Positions 17,690 through 25,343 of a stretch of DNA of 64,000 nt are shown here, piece by piece. The position numbers and the translations under genes are program-made. Every line of letters begins with the position of its first letter. The stretch's first letter is position 1. The notes under the pieces are model-generated. The model saw nothing but the letters and a program-made list of their open reading frames with translations. It made no database searches and was not told the DNA's origin. Where the stretch lies: contig JAXLTC010000002.1 of the NCBI GenBank assembly GCA_046330255.1, forward strand, positions 372,001 to 436,000. Direction: 5' to 3'. The stretch comes from JBBSBL01 sp046330255. Lineage in GTDB: Bacteria > Actinomycetota > Thermoleophilia > Solirubrobacterales > Solirubrobacteraceae.

Positions 17690-17959
17690 CTAGGGCTCGG
17701 CGCGGTCCGGCGGCTCCGGCCAGCGGCCGCCGCGGCCGTGGATCGCGACGCCGACCGCGATCCCGGCGATCGCGCCGACCAGAATGCCGAGCGCGACGAT
17801 CGCGCCGTTGGTGCCGCCGTCGCGCGTGAGGCCGAAGAGGACGATCGGGATGGCCACCGCGGTGAACACGCCGAGGCCGGCCGGCCAGGGCTGGAACGTC
17901 GGGTCCGGCCGGGCCGAGGGCTCCTCGCCGACCCACGGGCGGTCCGGGTCGACGGTCAC
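17690..17959 (-). CDS. Small two-helix membrane protein, unknown function
   Basis: An 89-residue protein starting at GTG 17959. The N-terminus is hydrophilic (MTVDPDRPWVGEEPSARPDP), followed by two hydrophobic stretches (about 28-44 and 53-71) separated by TRDGGTNG, and a short charged tail. No family is recognised. It lies 14 bp behind the lipoprotein gene on the same strand and is probably the last gene of a four-gene unit (zinc ribbon, START-like, lipoprotein, this). The codon pattern is strongly GC3-biased as in its neighbours, which supports a real gene. Confidence 0.6.
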   Translation of the reverse strand: MTVDPDRPWVGEEPSARPDPTFQPWPAGLGVFTAVAIPIVLFGLTRDGGTNGAIVALGILVGAIAGIAVGVAIHGRGGRWPEPPDRAEP

Positions 17960-17973
17960 CGCCGGCGCCTCCG

Positions 17974-18576
17974 CTAGAGGTCGAGGACGATCCGCGCCGG
18001 CTTCGTGCCGGGCGGGCCGGCGATGCGCAGGATCAGCGGACGGTTCTGGTAGACGTCGGTGCTCACCCGGAAGATCAGCACGCCGCCGGCGACAGGCCCG
18101 GCGCGGCCGGCCGCGCTGTCCGCGTCGGGCGCGATGCCGACGCCGCTGTAGGTCTGTGCCGAGTCACCCGGCCCACCCAGCACGCGAGCCCGGTAGGCGA
18201 GCGGGTTCTGGCCCGGGAGCGGAATCGGCCGGTAGACGGTCCCGAGCGTGTCGGTGATCCGGAAGTCGGCTGCCATCGCGCGTGGCTTGCTCGTCTGGCT
18301 CTGCGCGCGGATCCAGATCGCGAACCACTCCTCGTTCGGCTGGAGCAGCCGCAGGCCGATGGGCACTCCGGTGAAGTACTCGGCGTCCTCGGGGTTGGCG
18401 ATGTTCAGCTCGCGCGAGAGCTGCACCTGGTAGGCGATGTCCCCGATCTGCACGTAGCCGCCCTCGCTCGAGGCGAAGCTGGTCGGCTCGCTGTCGCCGT
18501 TCCAGCTGCACCCGGCGGGGCCGAGCGCGACGAGCGCCACCAGCGCGAGCAGAAGGGGACGGCGCGTCGGCCTCAC
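17974..18576 (-). CDS. Putative lipoprotein, DUF4352-like
   Basis: A 200-residue exported protein. From GTG 18576 it has a positively charged start (VRPTRRP), a hydrophobic core (LLLALVALVALG) and a PAGC lipobox-like site, so it is probably acylated after processing by the Lgt encoded at 29043. The mature part has beta-rich blocks (VQIGDIAYQVQLSRELN, WFAIWIRAQSQT, FRITDTLGTVYRPI, GGVLIFRVS) matching the general layout of DUF4352 immunoglobulin-like lipoproteins. No enzyme motif is seen. Likely an envelope surface protein of unknown partner. It sits 34 bp downstream of the START-like gene. Confidence 0.7.
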   Translation of the reverse strand: MRPTRRPLLLALVALVALGPAGCSWNGDSEPTSFASSEGGYVQIGDIAYQVQLSRELNIANPEDAEYFTGVPIGLRLLQPNEEWFAIWIRAQSQTSKPRAMAADFRITDTLGTVYRPIPLPGQNPLAYRARVLGGPGDSAQTYSGVGIAPDADSAAGRAGPVAGGVLIFRVSTDVYQNRPLILRIAGPPGTKPARIVLDL

Positions 18577-18610
18577 GGCGCGGCAGTCTAGTCGAGCGCG
18601 CACCCGCGAC

Positions 18611-19105
18611 TCATCCCGCCGCGACGGTGGCGCGGGCGCCCCGGTCGCGGTCCTCCTCCAGGATCGACCGCAGCCGGCGCAGCGCCTTGCGGTGCCGGCG
18701 CCGCGTCCAGCCCCGCGCGCCGAGCGACTCCATGATCCGGTCGCTGACCAGCGGCGGCCTGGTCTCGTAGGTCCAGTCCACCCTGGTCGTCCCACCCGGC
18801 GCGGGGCTCAGCTCCCAGCGCGAGACCGAGCGGATCCGGTTCATCTTCCCTCCGCGCCCGCGCGCGACGATCAGGTGCGGCGCCTCCACCTCGGCGTAGG
18901 TCATCTCGCCCCAGCCGAAGCGGTCGAGGCGCCGGGCGACCCTGAAGCGCGCGCCGGCCCCGCGCCCGACGGAGTCCACGCGCGTCAGGTGGAAGTCGTG
19001 CAGGAAGTGATCGGTGAACTCGGGCAGGTTCGCCGCGTCGGCGAGATAGTCGAAGACCTCCTCGCGCGGGCGGGCGATCGTGGTCGAGACGGTGACCGGA
19101 TCCAC
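18611..19105 (-). CDS. SRPBCC/START-like ligand-binding protein
   Basis: A 164-residue protein beginning at GTG 19105. The opening VTVSTTIARPREEVFDYLADAANLPEF is the classic start of polyketide-cyclase/dehydrase-like SRPBCC domains, which form a helix-grip fold with a hydrophobic pocket. GWGEMTYAEVEAPHLIVARG and WELSPAPGGTTRVDWTYE fit later strands. These proteins bind or modify hydrophobic molecules; the ligand cannot be read from sequence. The C-terminus ends in a basic stretch (RGWTRRRHRKALRRLRSILEE). It is the second gene of the minus-strand group running from 19413 to 17690. Confidence 0.8.
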   Translation of the reverse strand: MDPVTVSTTIARPREEVFDYLADAANLPEFTDHFLHDFHLTRVDSVGRGAGARFRVARRLDRFGWGEMTYAEVEAPHLIVARGRGGKMNRIRSVSRWELSPAPGGTTRVDWTYETRPPLVSDRIMESLGARGWTRRRHRKALRRLRSILEEDRDRGARATVAAG

Positions 19106-19149
19106 GGCGCGCGTGAGTCTATTGCCGCGCCGGCCGCGCCGGCCGCGCG

Positions 19150-19413
19150 TCAGGCGGCGCGGCGGATCGGCCGCGCGCGCACCGCGTGACCGCGCTCGCT
19201 TCCGTGCACCAGCGCCGAGGCGAGCGGCGCCTCGCGCACCGTCCCGCGGCACAGCTCGCAGAGCGTGCGGCCGTCGGCGTAGCTGTGCACCCGCTCGCCC
19301 ACGAGCGGGGTGCGGCCGCACCCCGCGCACCCGTCGCGACCCTCCGCAAGCGCGACCACGCCGCGGCGCAGGAGCGCCCGCTCTAGCTCCGGCTCTATCG
19401 GCGACGCCGCCAT
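19150..19413 (-). CDS. Small double-CxxC zinc-ribbon protein
   Basis: An 87-residue protein starting at ATG 19413. Two CxxC knuckles (CAGCGRTPLVGERVHSY and LCELCRG, about 29-32 and 52-55) almost certainly hold one zinc ion. The N-terminus (IEPELERALLRRGVVALAEG) looks helical. Similar short zinc ribbons are widespread in actinobacteria and are usually of unknown function. It heads the minus-strand group and is divergent from the FHA-ParA unit across a 166-bp region. Confidence 0.7.
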   Translation of the reverse strand: MAASPIEPELERALLRRGVVALAEGRDGCAGCGRTPLVGERVHSYADGRTLCELCRGTVREAPLASALVHGSERGHAVRARPIRRAA

Positions 19414-19482
19414 GCGGGGACCTTTCGACCCCGTGCTCCCCGCTCCTTCCGGACAGCGCGGCCCGCAAAGGCGCCCACGGCC

Positions 19483-19510
19483 TTGTGATCGGCCTGCGCT
19501 GTGCTAGAAG
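19483..19510 (+). promoter_or_regulatory. Predicted promoter of the FHA-parA unit
   Basis: TTGTGA (19483-19488) and TAGAAG (19505-19510) are separated by 16 bp. The second box is preceded by TGC, an extended -10 form. The next gene starts about 70 bases downstream at TTG 19580. This is a match to primary-sigma consensus only. Confidence 0.4.
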
Positions 19511-19579
19511 AGAGGGTGTCCCCCACCAGCCCGCGTGCCTCCGTGCGAGTTGCGGGCATCCTGACGAGGGAGGTCAGCG

Positions 19580-20155
19580 TTGGAGTCCTTCACCACCGGC
19601 ACACGCGCGGGGGCCGGGACGTTCCGGTGCGCGAGTTGCGACTACATGCTCTCCCTCACGGTTGCGGACGCGCTGCCGGCGTGCCCCTCCTGCGGTGCCG
19701 GCGAGTTCGTCCGGGCCTCGCTCTTCTCCGGCCACACCACCGCGACGCTGCCGGCCGTCGTCGACCCCGACCCCGCCGGCTGGATCGACGAGGTGCGCAC
19801 GGCGCTCGAGGGGCCGGGCCAGTTCCTCGCCTACGCCGCGGGAAGCGAGATCAAGGTTCACGCGATCACGCGCGAGTGGACCCGCATCGGGCGCAGCTTG
19901 GCGGCCGACATCCGCTTCGACGATCCCACGGTCTCGCGCCGGCACGCGCTCGTGGTGCGCCGGCCGGACGGCGTCCGGGTCCTCGACGACCGCTCGCTCA
20001 ACGGCGTCTTCGTGAACGAGGAGCGCGTCGCGTGGGACACGCTTGCTGACGGCGACGAGGTCGTGGTCGGGCGCCACCGGATGCGCTTCATCGACCTCCC
20101 GCCGGTCTCCGGGATGCGCGAGGAGCCTGACCCGGGCGCCGCGCTGGCGTCTTAG
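19580..20155 (+). CDS. Zinc-ribbon FHA-domain protein
   Basis: A 191-residue protein. An N-terminal zinc ribbon (FRCASCDYML ... CPSCGAGEFVRAS, about 15-48) is followed by a linker and a forkhead-associated domain at about 95-175. FHA hallmarks are present: IGRSLAADIRFDDPTVSRRH and LNGVFVNEERV, with the GR, SxxH and NG residues that read phosphothreonine peptides. The start is TTG 19580, chosen because GAGGGAGGT lies seven bases upstream and the frame has no better start. It is followed 35 bp later by an orphan ParA, suggesting a phospho-regulated partner of that ATPase. A Ser/Thr kinase is not in the window. Confidence 0.85.
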   Translation: MESFTTGTRAGAGTFRCASCDYMLSLTVADALPACPSCGAGEFVRASLFSGHTTATLPAVVDPDPAGWIDEVRTALEGPGQFLAYAAGSEIKVHAITREWTRIGRSLAADIRFDDPTVSRRHALVVRRPDGVRVLDDRSLNGVFVNEERVAWDTLADGDEVVVGRHRMRFIDLPPVSGMREEPDPGAALAS

Positions 20156-20190
20156 GGACCCGGCCGCGAGCGCTCGCCTACACTGGCCCG

Positions 20191-20997
20191 ATGGCCGAGA
20201 CGATCGCCGTGCTCTCCCAGAAGGGGGGCACTGGGAAGACGACCACGGTCCGGACCCTGACCGACATCCTGCGGCGGCTCGGTCTCTCGGTCCTGGCCGT
20301 CGACCTCGACCCCCAGGGCAACCTCTCGGACTACTTCGACGTCGATCCCGACGCCTCGCCGACGATCGCCGAGGTGCTGACGGGCGGGGCCAAGGCGGCG
20401 GACGCGATCCATGACGACGTGCTCCCCGCCAACCTCGGCCTCGCCGAGGCGGAGCTCGTACTCGGCGGCAAGATGGGGCGCGAGCTCAGCCTGCGCCGCG
20501 CGCTCAAGGACGTGGCCAAGCGCTACGACGTGGTGCTGATCGACTGCCCGCCCGCGCTCGGCCTGCTGACCGTCAACGCGCTCGTCGCCGCGGACCACGC
20601 GCTGCTCTCGGCCGAGGCGCAGTACTTCGCGATGCAGGGCGTCGAGCAGGCCCTCGAGGTGATCGAGCTCGCCCGCGAAGGGCTGAACCCGGACCTCGAG
20701 TGGCTCGGCGTGGTCCTCAACATCGCCGACATGCGCACGGTCCATTCGCGTGAGGCGTACGCGTCGCTGCGCGAGCACGTCGGCGACAAGCTGGTCTCGC
20801 AGACCGTGCGCCAGTCGATCGCCTACGCCGAGTCCGCGGAGCGCGCGATCTCGATCCTCGACTACCGGCCGGACCTCGGCGCCGACTACCTGAACGTCGC
20901 CGACGAGGTGCTCGGCCGGCTGGGGATGGACGACGAGCGCAGGCGCCTGCGGCCGCTGCTGGCCGAGCGCGACGGCGCCCCCGCCGGGGCGTCCTAG
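20191..20997 (+). CDS. ParA/Soj-family ATPase
   Basis: A 268-residue deviant-Walker ATPase. The Walker A motif is SQKGGTGKTT (residues 9-18) with the signature Lys11; Walker A' is AVDLDPQGNLSDYF and Walker B is VVLIDCPPALG. Members segregate chromosomes or plasmids, or position protein complexes. No ParB gene or parS-like site is next to it, so it is more likely a stand-alone ParA that positions a cargo than the chromosome partition gene, which normally sits near the origin with parB. It is cotranscribed with the FHA protein upstream and probably the L,D-transpeptidase downstream (16 bp). Confidence 0.88.
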   Translation: MAETIAVLSQKGGTGKTTTVRTLTDILRRLGLSVLAVDLDPQGNLSDYFDVDPDASPTIAEVLTGGAKAADAIHDDVLPANLGLAEAELVLGGKMGRELSLRRALKDVAKRYDVVLIDCPPALGLLTVNALVAADHALLSAEAQYFAMQGVEQALEVIELAREGLNPDLEWLGVVLNIADMRTVHSREAYASLREHVGDKLVSQTVRQSIAYAESAERAISILDYRPDLGADYLNVADEVLGRLGMDDERRRLRPLLAERDGAPAGAS

Positions 20998-21013
20998 CGG
21001 ACGGACCGCGACC

Positions 21014-21766
21014 GTGGTCCGGGCCCGGACCGCAGCCGGCATGGCGCTGGCGCTCACGGTCGGCGCGACTTGCGCCTGCGGCGGCTCCGTCGCCGGTCAG
21101 GCGACGGGCGCGGGCTCGCCGTCCGCGCGCCCGGCCGTCGCGACGCGAACGGCCTCGGCCGACGGGGCCGCGCAGCGCTCCTGGCCGACGGCGATGCTGC
21201 TCCGGCCGACCGCGCTGCGCGCGCGGCCGGGCGGGCCGGTGCTGGCGCGCCTGGGCACCCGAACCCCGTTCGGCTCGCCCGTCGTGCTGGCGGTCGTGCG
21301 CCGCCGCGGGCGCTGGCTCGGCGTGCTGCACCCGCGCGCGGGCAACGGCCGCGTGGGCTGGATCACCGCCGCCGGGACGCGCGCGTACCGCACGCCCTGG
21401 TCGATCGCCGTGTCGCTGCGCCGCCGCTCAGCCACGGTGATCCGGGGCGGGCGGGCCGTGTGGCGCTTCCCGGTGGCCGTCGGCGCGCCCGCCACGCCGA
21501 CCCCGACCGGGCGCTTTGCGGTGACCGATCGCGTGCTGTTCCGCCCCGCCGGAGCCTACGGCTGCTGCGCGCTCGCGCTGACCGCGCGCCAGCCGCACGT
21601 CGCGCAGGGCTGGGGAGGCGGCGACCGGATCGCGTTCCACGCGACGCTCGCGGCCGGCACGATCGGCACCGCGGCGAGCCACGGGTGCCTGCGCACGCAC
21701 ACGCGCGACATCCGCCGCCTCGTTCGCGCGATTCCGCTCGGCTCGCCGGTGACGATCAGGGCCTAG
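21014..21766 (+). CDS. L,D-transpeptidase (YkuD) lipoprotein
   Basis: A 250-residue exported wall enzyme. The N-terminus from GTG 21014 is a signal sequence ending in a possible lipobox (GATCAC). A region resembling an SH3-like domain (residues about 60-120, PTALRARPGGPVLARLG ... GRWLGVLHP) precedes the YkuD fold. The catalytic motif is ASHGCLRTHTRD with Cys225. Such enzymes make 3-3 peptidoglycan cross-links or attach proteins to the wall, independent of D,D-transpeptidases. It is downstream of parA with a 16-bp gap, so wall synthesis and the ParA ATPase may be linked. Confidence 0.88.
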   Translation: MVRARTAAGMALALTVGATCACGGSVAGQATGAGSPSARPAVATRTASADGAAQRSWPTAMLLRPTALRARPGGPVLARLGTRTPFGSPVVLAVVRRRGRWLGVLHPRAGNGRVGWITAAGTRAYRTPWSIAVSLRRRSATVIRGGRAVWRFPVAVGAPATPTPTGRFAVTDRVLFRPAGAYGCCALALTARQPHVAQGWGGGDRIAFHATLAAGTIGTAASHGCLRTHTRDIRRLVRAIPLGSPVTIRA

Positions 21767-21890
21767 CCCGGTCGGGGCCGTCGCCGGCTTGGCCCGGCGG
21801 GACAGCCGCGGCGCCGGAGCGCGCGGCCATCGCCTCGCAGGCGTCGGCGCGCGTCCGCCGCTGCGGCCAACCACGGATGCGATCTCCCGC

Positions 21891-21916
21891 CCCGCCCCGG
21901 ATGCCCCCGGGGCGGG
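21891..21916 (+). terminator. Strong hairpin after the L,D-transpeptidase gene
   Basis: CCCGCCCCG (21891-21899) and CGGGGCGGG (21908-21916) form a perfect 9-bp all-GC stem with an 8-nt loop. There is no T tract, so an intrinsic terminator of the E. coli type is not shown; in high-GC actinobacteria such stems may still slow or end transcription. It could instead be a 5' leader structure of the next gene (start 21971). Confidence 0.4.
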
Positions 21917-21921
21917 CTGGC

Positions 21922-21957
21922 GCGACAATCGGACGACCCGCGACAATCGGTCGACCC
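21922..21957 (+). repeat. Tandem 18-bp direct repeat upstream of a beta-propeller gene
   Basis: GCGACAATCGGACGACCC (21922-21939) is followed without a gap by GCGACAATCGGTCGACCC (21940-21957), 17 of 18 identical. It ends just before AGGAGGA (21960-21966), the ribosome-binding site of the gene at 21971, so it occupies the 5' leader or promoter. A regulator site or an mRNA element are both possible. Confidence 0.55.
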
Positions 21958-21970
21958 ACAGGAGGAACCC

Positions 21971-23023
21971 GTGCGTCGCCCGCTTCCGCTCGTCTGCGCC
22001 CTCGCCCTGTCCACGGGCGCGCTGCTCGCCCTCGCCGCCCCCTCGCTCGCGGCGGTCCCGGGGCGCAGCGGCCGGATCGCGGTGTCGTACTTCGACGACC
22101 CCGGCGGCACCGGGTCCTTTCCCGCGAGGGAGGGCATCGGGCTGCTGCGCGCGAGCCGGGGCCCGTCGCAGAAGCGCGCCGACGTGACCGGCTGCACCCG
22201 AGCGCGCCGGGGAGATGGCTGCCCGCTGAGCTACTCGACGCCCGCGTTCTCGCCCGACGGGCGCTGGATCGCGTTCGACGCCGGCCGGCGGATCGCGGTG
22301 GTGCGCCTGAACGGCACCGGGCGGCGCCTGCTTCCCGCCGCGGGCAGGGACGCGGCGAACCCGACCTGGTCGCCCGGAGGCGGACGCATCCTGTTCGACA
22401 GCGCGCGCAAGGACAACCACGGCTGCCCGCGGATCGTCGCCTGCGCGGGGACGCGTGACCTGTACGTCGTCGCGGCGAGCGGCTCGGGGCGGGTGCGGCG
22501 GATCGTGCGCGACGCGGCGAACCCATCGTGGTCGGTCCGCGGGCTGCTCGCGTTCGAGCGCCCGAGCGGCACGACGTGGAGGTACCGCGCGCGAACCTGG
22601 GTCTCGCGAACCTCCGGCGCCCGTGCCCACGTCGTCAGCCGGGGCGCCGGGTGGGGCCCCGACTTCTCCCCGGCCGGCTTGCGGCTCGTCTACTACTCGC
22701 TGCCCGTCGCCCGGCTCGCCGTCGTCGGCGCCGACGGGCAGGGCACGCGCCGGCTCGCGGCGGCGACCGAGAGCGCATACGAGCCGGCCTTCTCGCCGGA
22801 CGGCCGCCTGCTCGCCTGGCCGGGACTCAACCCGCGACCGGTCCAGGGCGGCGTCACGACCAGCGCGGGGATCTACGTCAGCCGGGCCGACGGGACCCAC
22901 GCCCACCAGATCGCGCGGGACCGCTCCGGCCCGCGGGGCTCCTACTCCTTCAGCAGCTACTCGCCGAGCTGGCAGCCGCTCCCGCCCTTCCGCGACCCGC
23001 CCTGCCGCGGCTTCTGCGGATAG
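21971..23023 (+). CDS. Secreted WD40-like (PD40/TolB-type) beta-propeller protein
   Basis: A 350-residue exported protein with a clear signal peptide (RRPLPLVCALALSTGALLALAAPSLA, cleavage near 27). Repeated PD40 blades are visible: YSTPAFSPDGRWIAFDAG, ANPTWSPGGGRILFDSA, WGPDFSPAGLRLVYYS and YEPAFSPDGRLLAWPG. It ends with a proline- and cysteine-containing tail. Such propellers bind proteins or glycans outside the cell; no catalytic residues are seen. The GTG start at 21971 follows an excellent AGGAGGA. It stands alone, convergent with the NTF2-like gene. Confidence 0.8.
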   Translation: MRRPLPLVCALALSTGALLALAAPSLAAVPGRSGRIAVSYFDDPGGTGSFPAREGIGLLRASRGPSQKRADVTGCTRARRGDGCPLSYSTPAFSPDGRWIAFDAGRRIAVVRLNGTGRRLLPAAGRDAANPTWSPGGGRILFDSARKDNHGCPRIVACAGTRDLYVVAASGSGRVRRIVRDAANPSWSVRGLLAFERPSGTTWRYRARTWVSRTSGARAHVVSRGAGWGPDFSPAGLRLVYYSLPVARLAVVGADGQGTRRLAAATESAYEPAFSPDGRLLAWPGLNPRPVQGGVTTSAGIYVSRADGTHAHQIARDRSGPRGSYSFSSYSPSWQPLPPFRDPPCRGFCG

Positions 23024-23038
23024 GGCGGGGCGCCGGAC

Positions 23039-23446
23039 CTATGGCGCGCCCGCGGGCTTCGGCTCCGAGACCTCGAGCCGCGCCGCCATCGCCTGCGCGA
23101 GCGCGTTCGCGCCGCTCAGCGGGCGGACCATCACCGTGAAGGAGGTCACGAGCCCGGCGTCGTCGAGCGTCAGGTAGTCCCAGCCCTGCAGCTCGCGATC
23201 CCCGACGCGCGCCTCGAAGACGAGCCCGAGCGTGCGCTCGCCGCGAAGCTCGTCCACGTAGCGAAAGTCCTCGAAGACCTCGACGACGTTGCGCAGCAGG
23301 AGCATCGTCGCCTCGCGGCCGGCGTAGGGCCTGTGGACGACCGGGCTGCGGAAGACCACATCGGGGTGCAGCGCGGCCTCCATCGCGGCGGCGTCCTTGG
23401 CCTCGACGGCGAGGCGGAACGGGTGCGGGTCGGCGATCGCGCTCAC
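23039..23446 (-). CDS. NTF2-like (SnoaL-type) fold protein
   Basis: A 135-residue single-domain protein. HPFRLAVEAKDAAAMEAALHPDVVFRSPVVHRPYAGRE at the start, followed by strands VFEDFRYVDEL, RTLGLVFEARVGDRELQGWDYLTLDDAGLVTSF, matches the SnoaL/NTF2-like cone-shaped fold. These are small isomerases, hydrolases or binding proteins of very varied role. The start is GTG 23446, ten bases downstream of thrB on the same strand, so it is probably the last gene of the threonine operon, though no role in that pathway is known. Confidence 0.8.
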   Translation of the reverse strand: MSAIADPHPFRLAVEAKDAAAMEAALHPDVVFRSPVVHRPYAGREATMLLLRNVVEVFEDFRYVDELRGERTLGLVFEARVGDRELQGWDYLTLDDAGLVTSFTVMVRPLSGANALAQAMAARLEVSEPKPAGAP

Positions 23447-23455
23447 GGCGTCAGC

Positions 23456-24310
23456 CTACAGGGCGCTGACGTCCGCGCCGTGGGGCTCGAACGGCACGCG
23501 CCGCACCTCCGCCCAGCCGTCGACCTCGGCCGCGAGGCGTCCCACGAGCGCGCCCGTCTGGTCGAACGGCGACCAGAACAGGATCGCGGGGCCCGCGCCC
23601 GAGATCGACGCGCCCAGCGCCCCGAGCTCGCGCGCGCGCGCCGCAAGCCGCGCCGAGCGCGGGTACAGGTGCGCGCGGTGGGGCTCGTGCAGGCGGTCGC
23701 TCAGGCCGCGCGCGACCAGATCCCAGTCGCCCCGCGCCAGCCCCAGCGCGAGCAGCGCCGCGTGCGCGACGTTGTGCGTCGCGTCCGCGAGCGGCACTTC
23801 CGCCGGCAGCGCGGCGCGCGCCTCGCGCGTGCGCACCACGTTCTCGGGAACGACCAGGACGCCCTCGAGCCCCGCCGGGGGTTCGATGCGCGTGACCTCG
23901 CCGTCCGCGCAGATCACGACCCCGCCGTGAAGCGACGCGGCGACGTTGTCGGCGTGGCCCTCCATCTCCGAGGCCAGCCCGAGCACGTCCGCGTCCAGCT
24001 CGAAGACGTGGTCCGCCGCGAGCAGCCCCGCGACGATCGCCGCCGCGCTCGAGCCCAGCCCGCCGCACAGCGGGATCTCGGAGCGGATCCGGAACGTGAA
24101 GTCGTCCGGCGGGTGCAGCGTCGCGAAGCCCCGCACGCAGAGGTTGCGGCGGTCGGTGGCGATCGCGAGGTCGGTCTCGACGCCGAAGCTCCCGGTCTCC
24201 TCCACCTCGAGCTCGAGGTCGAGCGCGAGGGCCGCCGCGAACGCGTCGAAGCCCGGCCCGAGGTTGGCCGAGGAGGCCGGGACCCTGACGATGCGGCGGC
24301 GGTCCATCAC
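23456..24310 (-). CDS. thrB: Homoserine kinase
   Basis: A 284-residue GHMP kinase that phosphorylates homoserine to O-phosphohomoserine with ATP, the step before threonine synthase. VRVPASSANLGPGFDAFAAAL (about 9-29) is the first GHMP motif, PLCGGLGSSAAAIVAG (about 79-94) is the glycine-rich ATP loop, and ASISGAGPAILF near the C-terminus is the third motif. Either GTG 24310 or ATG 24307 can start the gene; they are adjacent codons. It follows thrC by 22 bp and completes the lysA-hom-thrC-thrB order. Confidence 0.95.
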   Translation of the reverse strand: MMDRRRIVRVPASSANLGPGFDAFAAALALDLELEVEETGSFGVETDLAIATDRRNLCVRGFATLHPPDDFTFRIRSEIPLCGGLGSSAAAIVAGLLAADHVFELDADVLGLASEMEGHADNVAASLHGGVVICADGEVTRIEPPAGLEGVLVVPENVVRTREARAALPAEVPLADATHNVAHAALLALGLARGDWDLVARGLSDRLHEPHRAHLYPRSARLAARARELGALGASISGAGPAILFWSPFDQTGALVGRLAAEVDGWAEVRRVPFEPHGADVSAL

Positions 24311-24332
24311 TGGATCATCGGCGACGCGAGGC

Positions 24333-25343
24333 CTACGACAGCACGGCGCGCTCGACAGCGCCGATCTCCGGCTCGCAGGGGACGACCGCGCCGGCCTCCT
24401 GCAGCGCGGCCTGCGGGTCCTTCAGCCCGTGGCCGGTCAGCACGCACACGACGCGGCGCGCACCGCCCGTGCCGTGGGCGAGGATCCCCGCGACACTCGC
24501 GGCCGAGGCGGGCTCGCAGAAGACGCCCTCGCGGCCCGCGAGCAGGCGGTAGGCGTCGAGGATCTGCTCGTCGCTGACGGGGGCGACGGCGCCGCGCGAG
24601 GAGGTCATCGCCTCCATCGCCTCCTCCCAGCGCGCGGGGTTGCCGATCCTGATCGCGCTCGCGACCGTCTCGGGGCGCTCGACCACGCGGCCGTGCACCA
24701 GCGGCGCGGCGCCGGCCGCCTGGAAGCCGAGCATGCGCGGGGCCGCGCCGAGCTCGCGAAACCCCTTCCAGTAGGCGGTCACGTTGCCGGCGTTCCCGAC
24801 CGGGATCGCGAGCGCGTCGATCTCCCCGGCCTGCTCGGCGACCTCGAACGCCGCGGTCTTCTGGCCCTCGAGCCGGAACGGGTTGACCGAGTTCACCAGC
24901 GCGATCGGGTGGCGCTGCACGAGCTCGCGGACGAGCTCGAGCGCGCGGTCGAAGCTACCGCGCAGCGCGACGACGCGCGCGCCGTGCATCAGCGCCTGGG
25001 CGAGCTTCCCGGTGGCGATCTTGCCCTCCGGCACGATCACCGCGCCGCGCAGCCCGGCGCGCGCGGCGTACGCGGCGGCGCTGGCGGCGGTGTTGCCGGT
25101 CGAGGCGCAGATCACGGCCTCGGCCCCGTCGCGCACCGCGGCGGAGACCGCGCAGGTCATCCCCCGGTCCTTGAACGAGCCGGTCGGGTTCGCGCCCTCG
25201 ACCTTGAGCTGGACCTCGGCCCCCGCCAGCTCCGAGATCCGCGGCGCGGCGACGAGCGGCGTGCCGCCCTCCCCGAGCGTGACCACCGGGTCGCCCTCGG
25301 CGAACGGGAGCCGCTCGCGGTAGCGCTCGATCAGCCCCGGCAC
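24333..25343 (-). CDS. thrC: Threonine synthase
   Basis: A 336-residue PLP enzyme converting O-phosphohomoserine to threonine. The PLP lysine is Lys58 in NPTGSFKDRGMT; the phosphate cup appears as GNAGNVTAYWKG, and the opening is LGEGGTPLVAAPRIS. The start is GTG 25343 (VPGLIERYRERLPF), which overlaps the upstream START-like gene by 13 bp in another frame. The short length and no N-terminal domain put it with class II-type bacterial enzymes. It is followed by thrB. Confidence 0.95.
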   Translation of the reverse strand: MPGLIERYRERLPFAEGDPVVTLGEGGTPLVAAPRISELAGAEVQLKVEGANPTGSFKDRGMTCAVSAAVRDGAEAVICASTGNTAASAAAYAARAGLRGAVIVPEGKIATGKLAQALMHGARVVALRGSFDRALELVRELVQRHPIALVNSVNPFRLEGQKTAAFEVAEQAGEIDALAIPVGNAGNVTAYWKGFRELGAAPRMLGFQAAGAAPLVHGRVVERPETVASAIRIGNPARWEEAMEAMTSSRGAVAPVSDEQILDAYRLLAGREGVFCEPASAASVAGILAHGTGGARRVVCVLTGHGLKDPQAALQEAGAVVPCEPEIGAVERAVLS

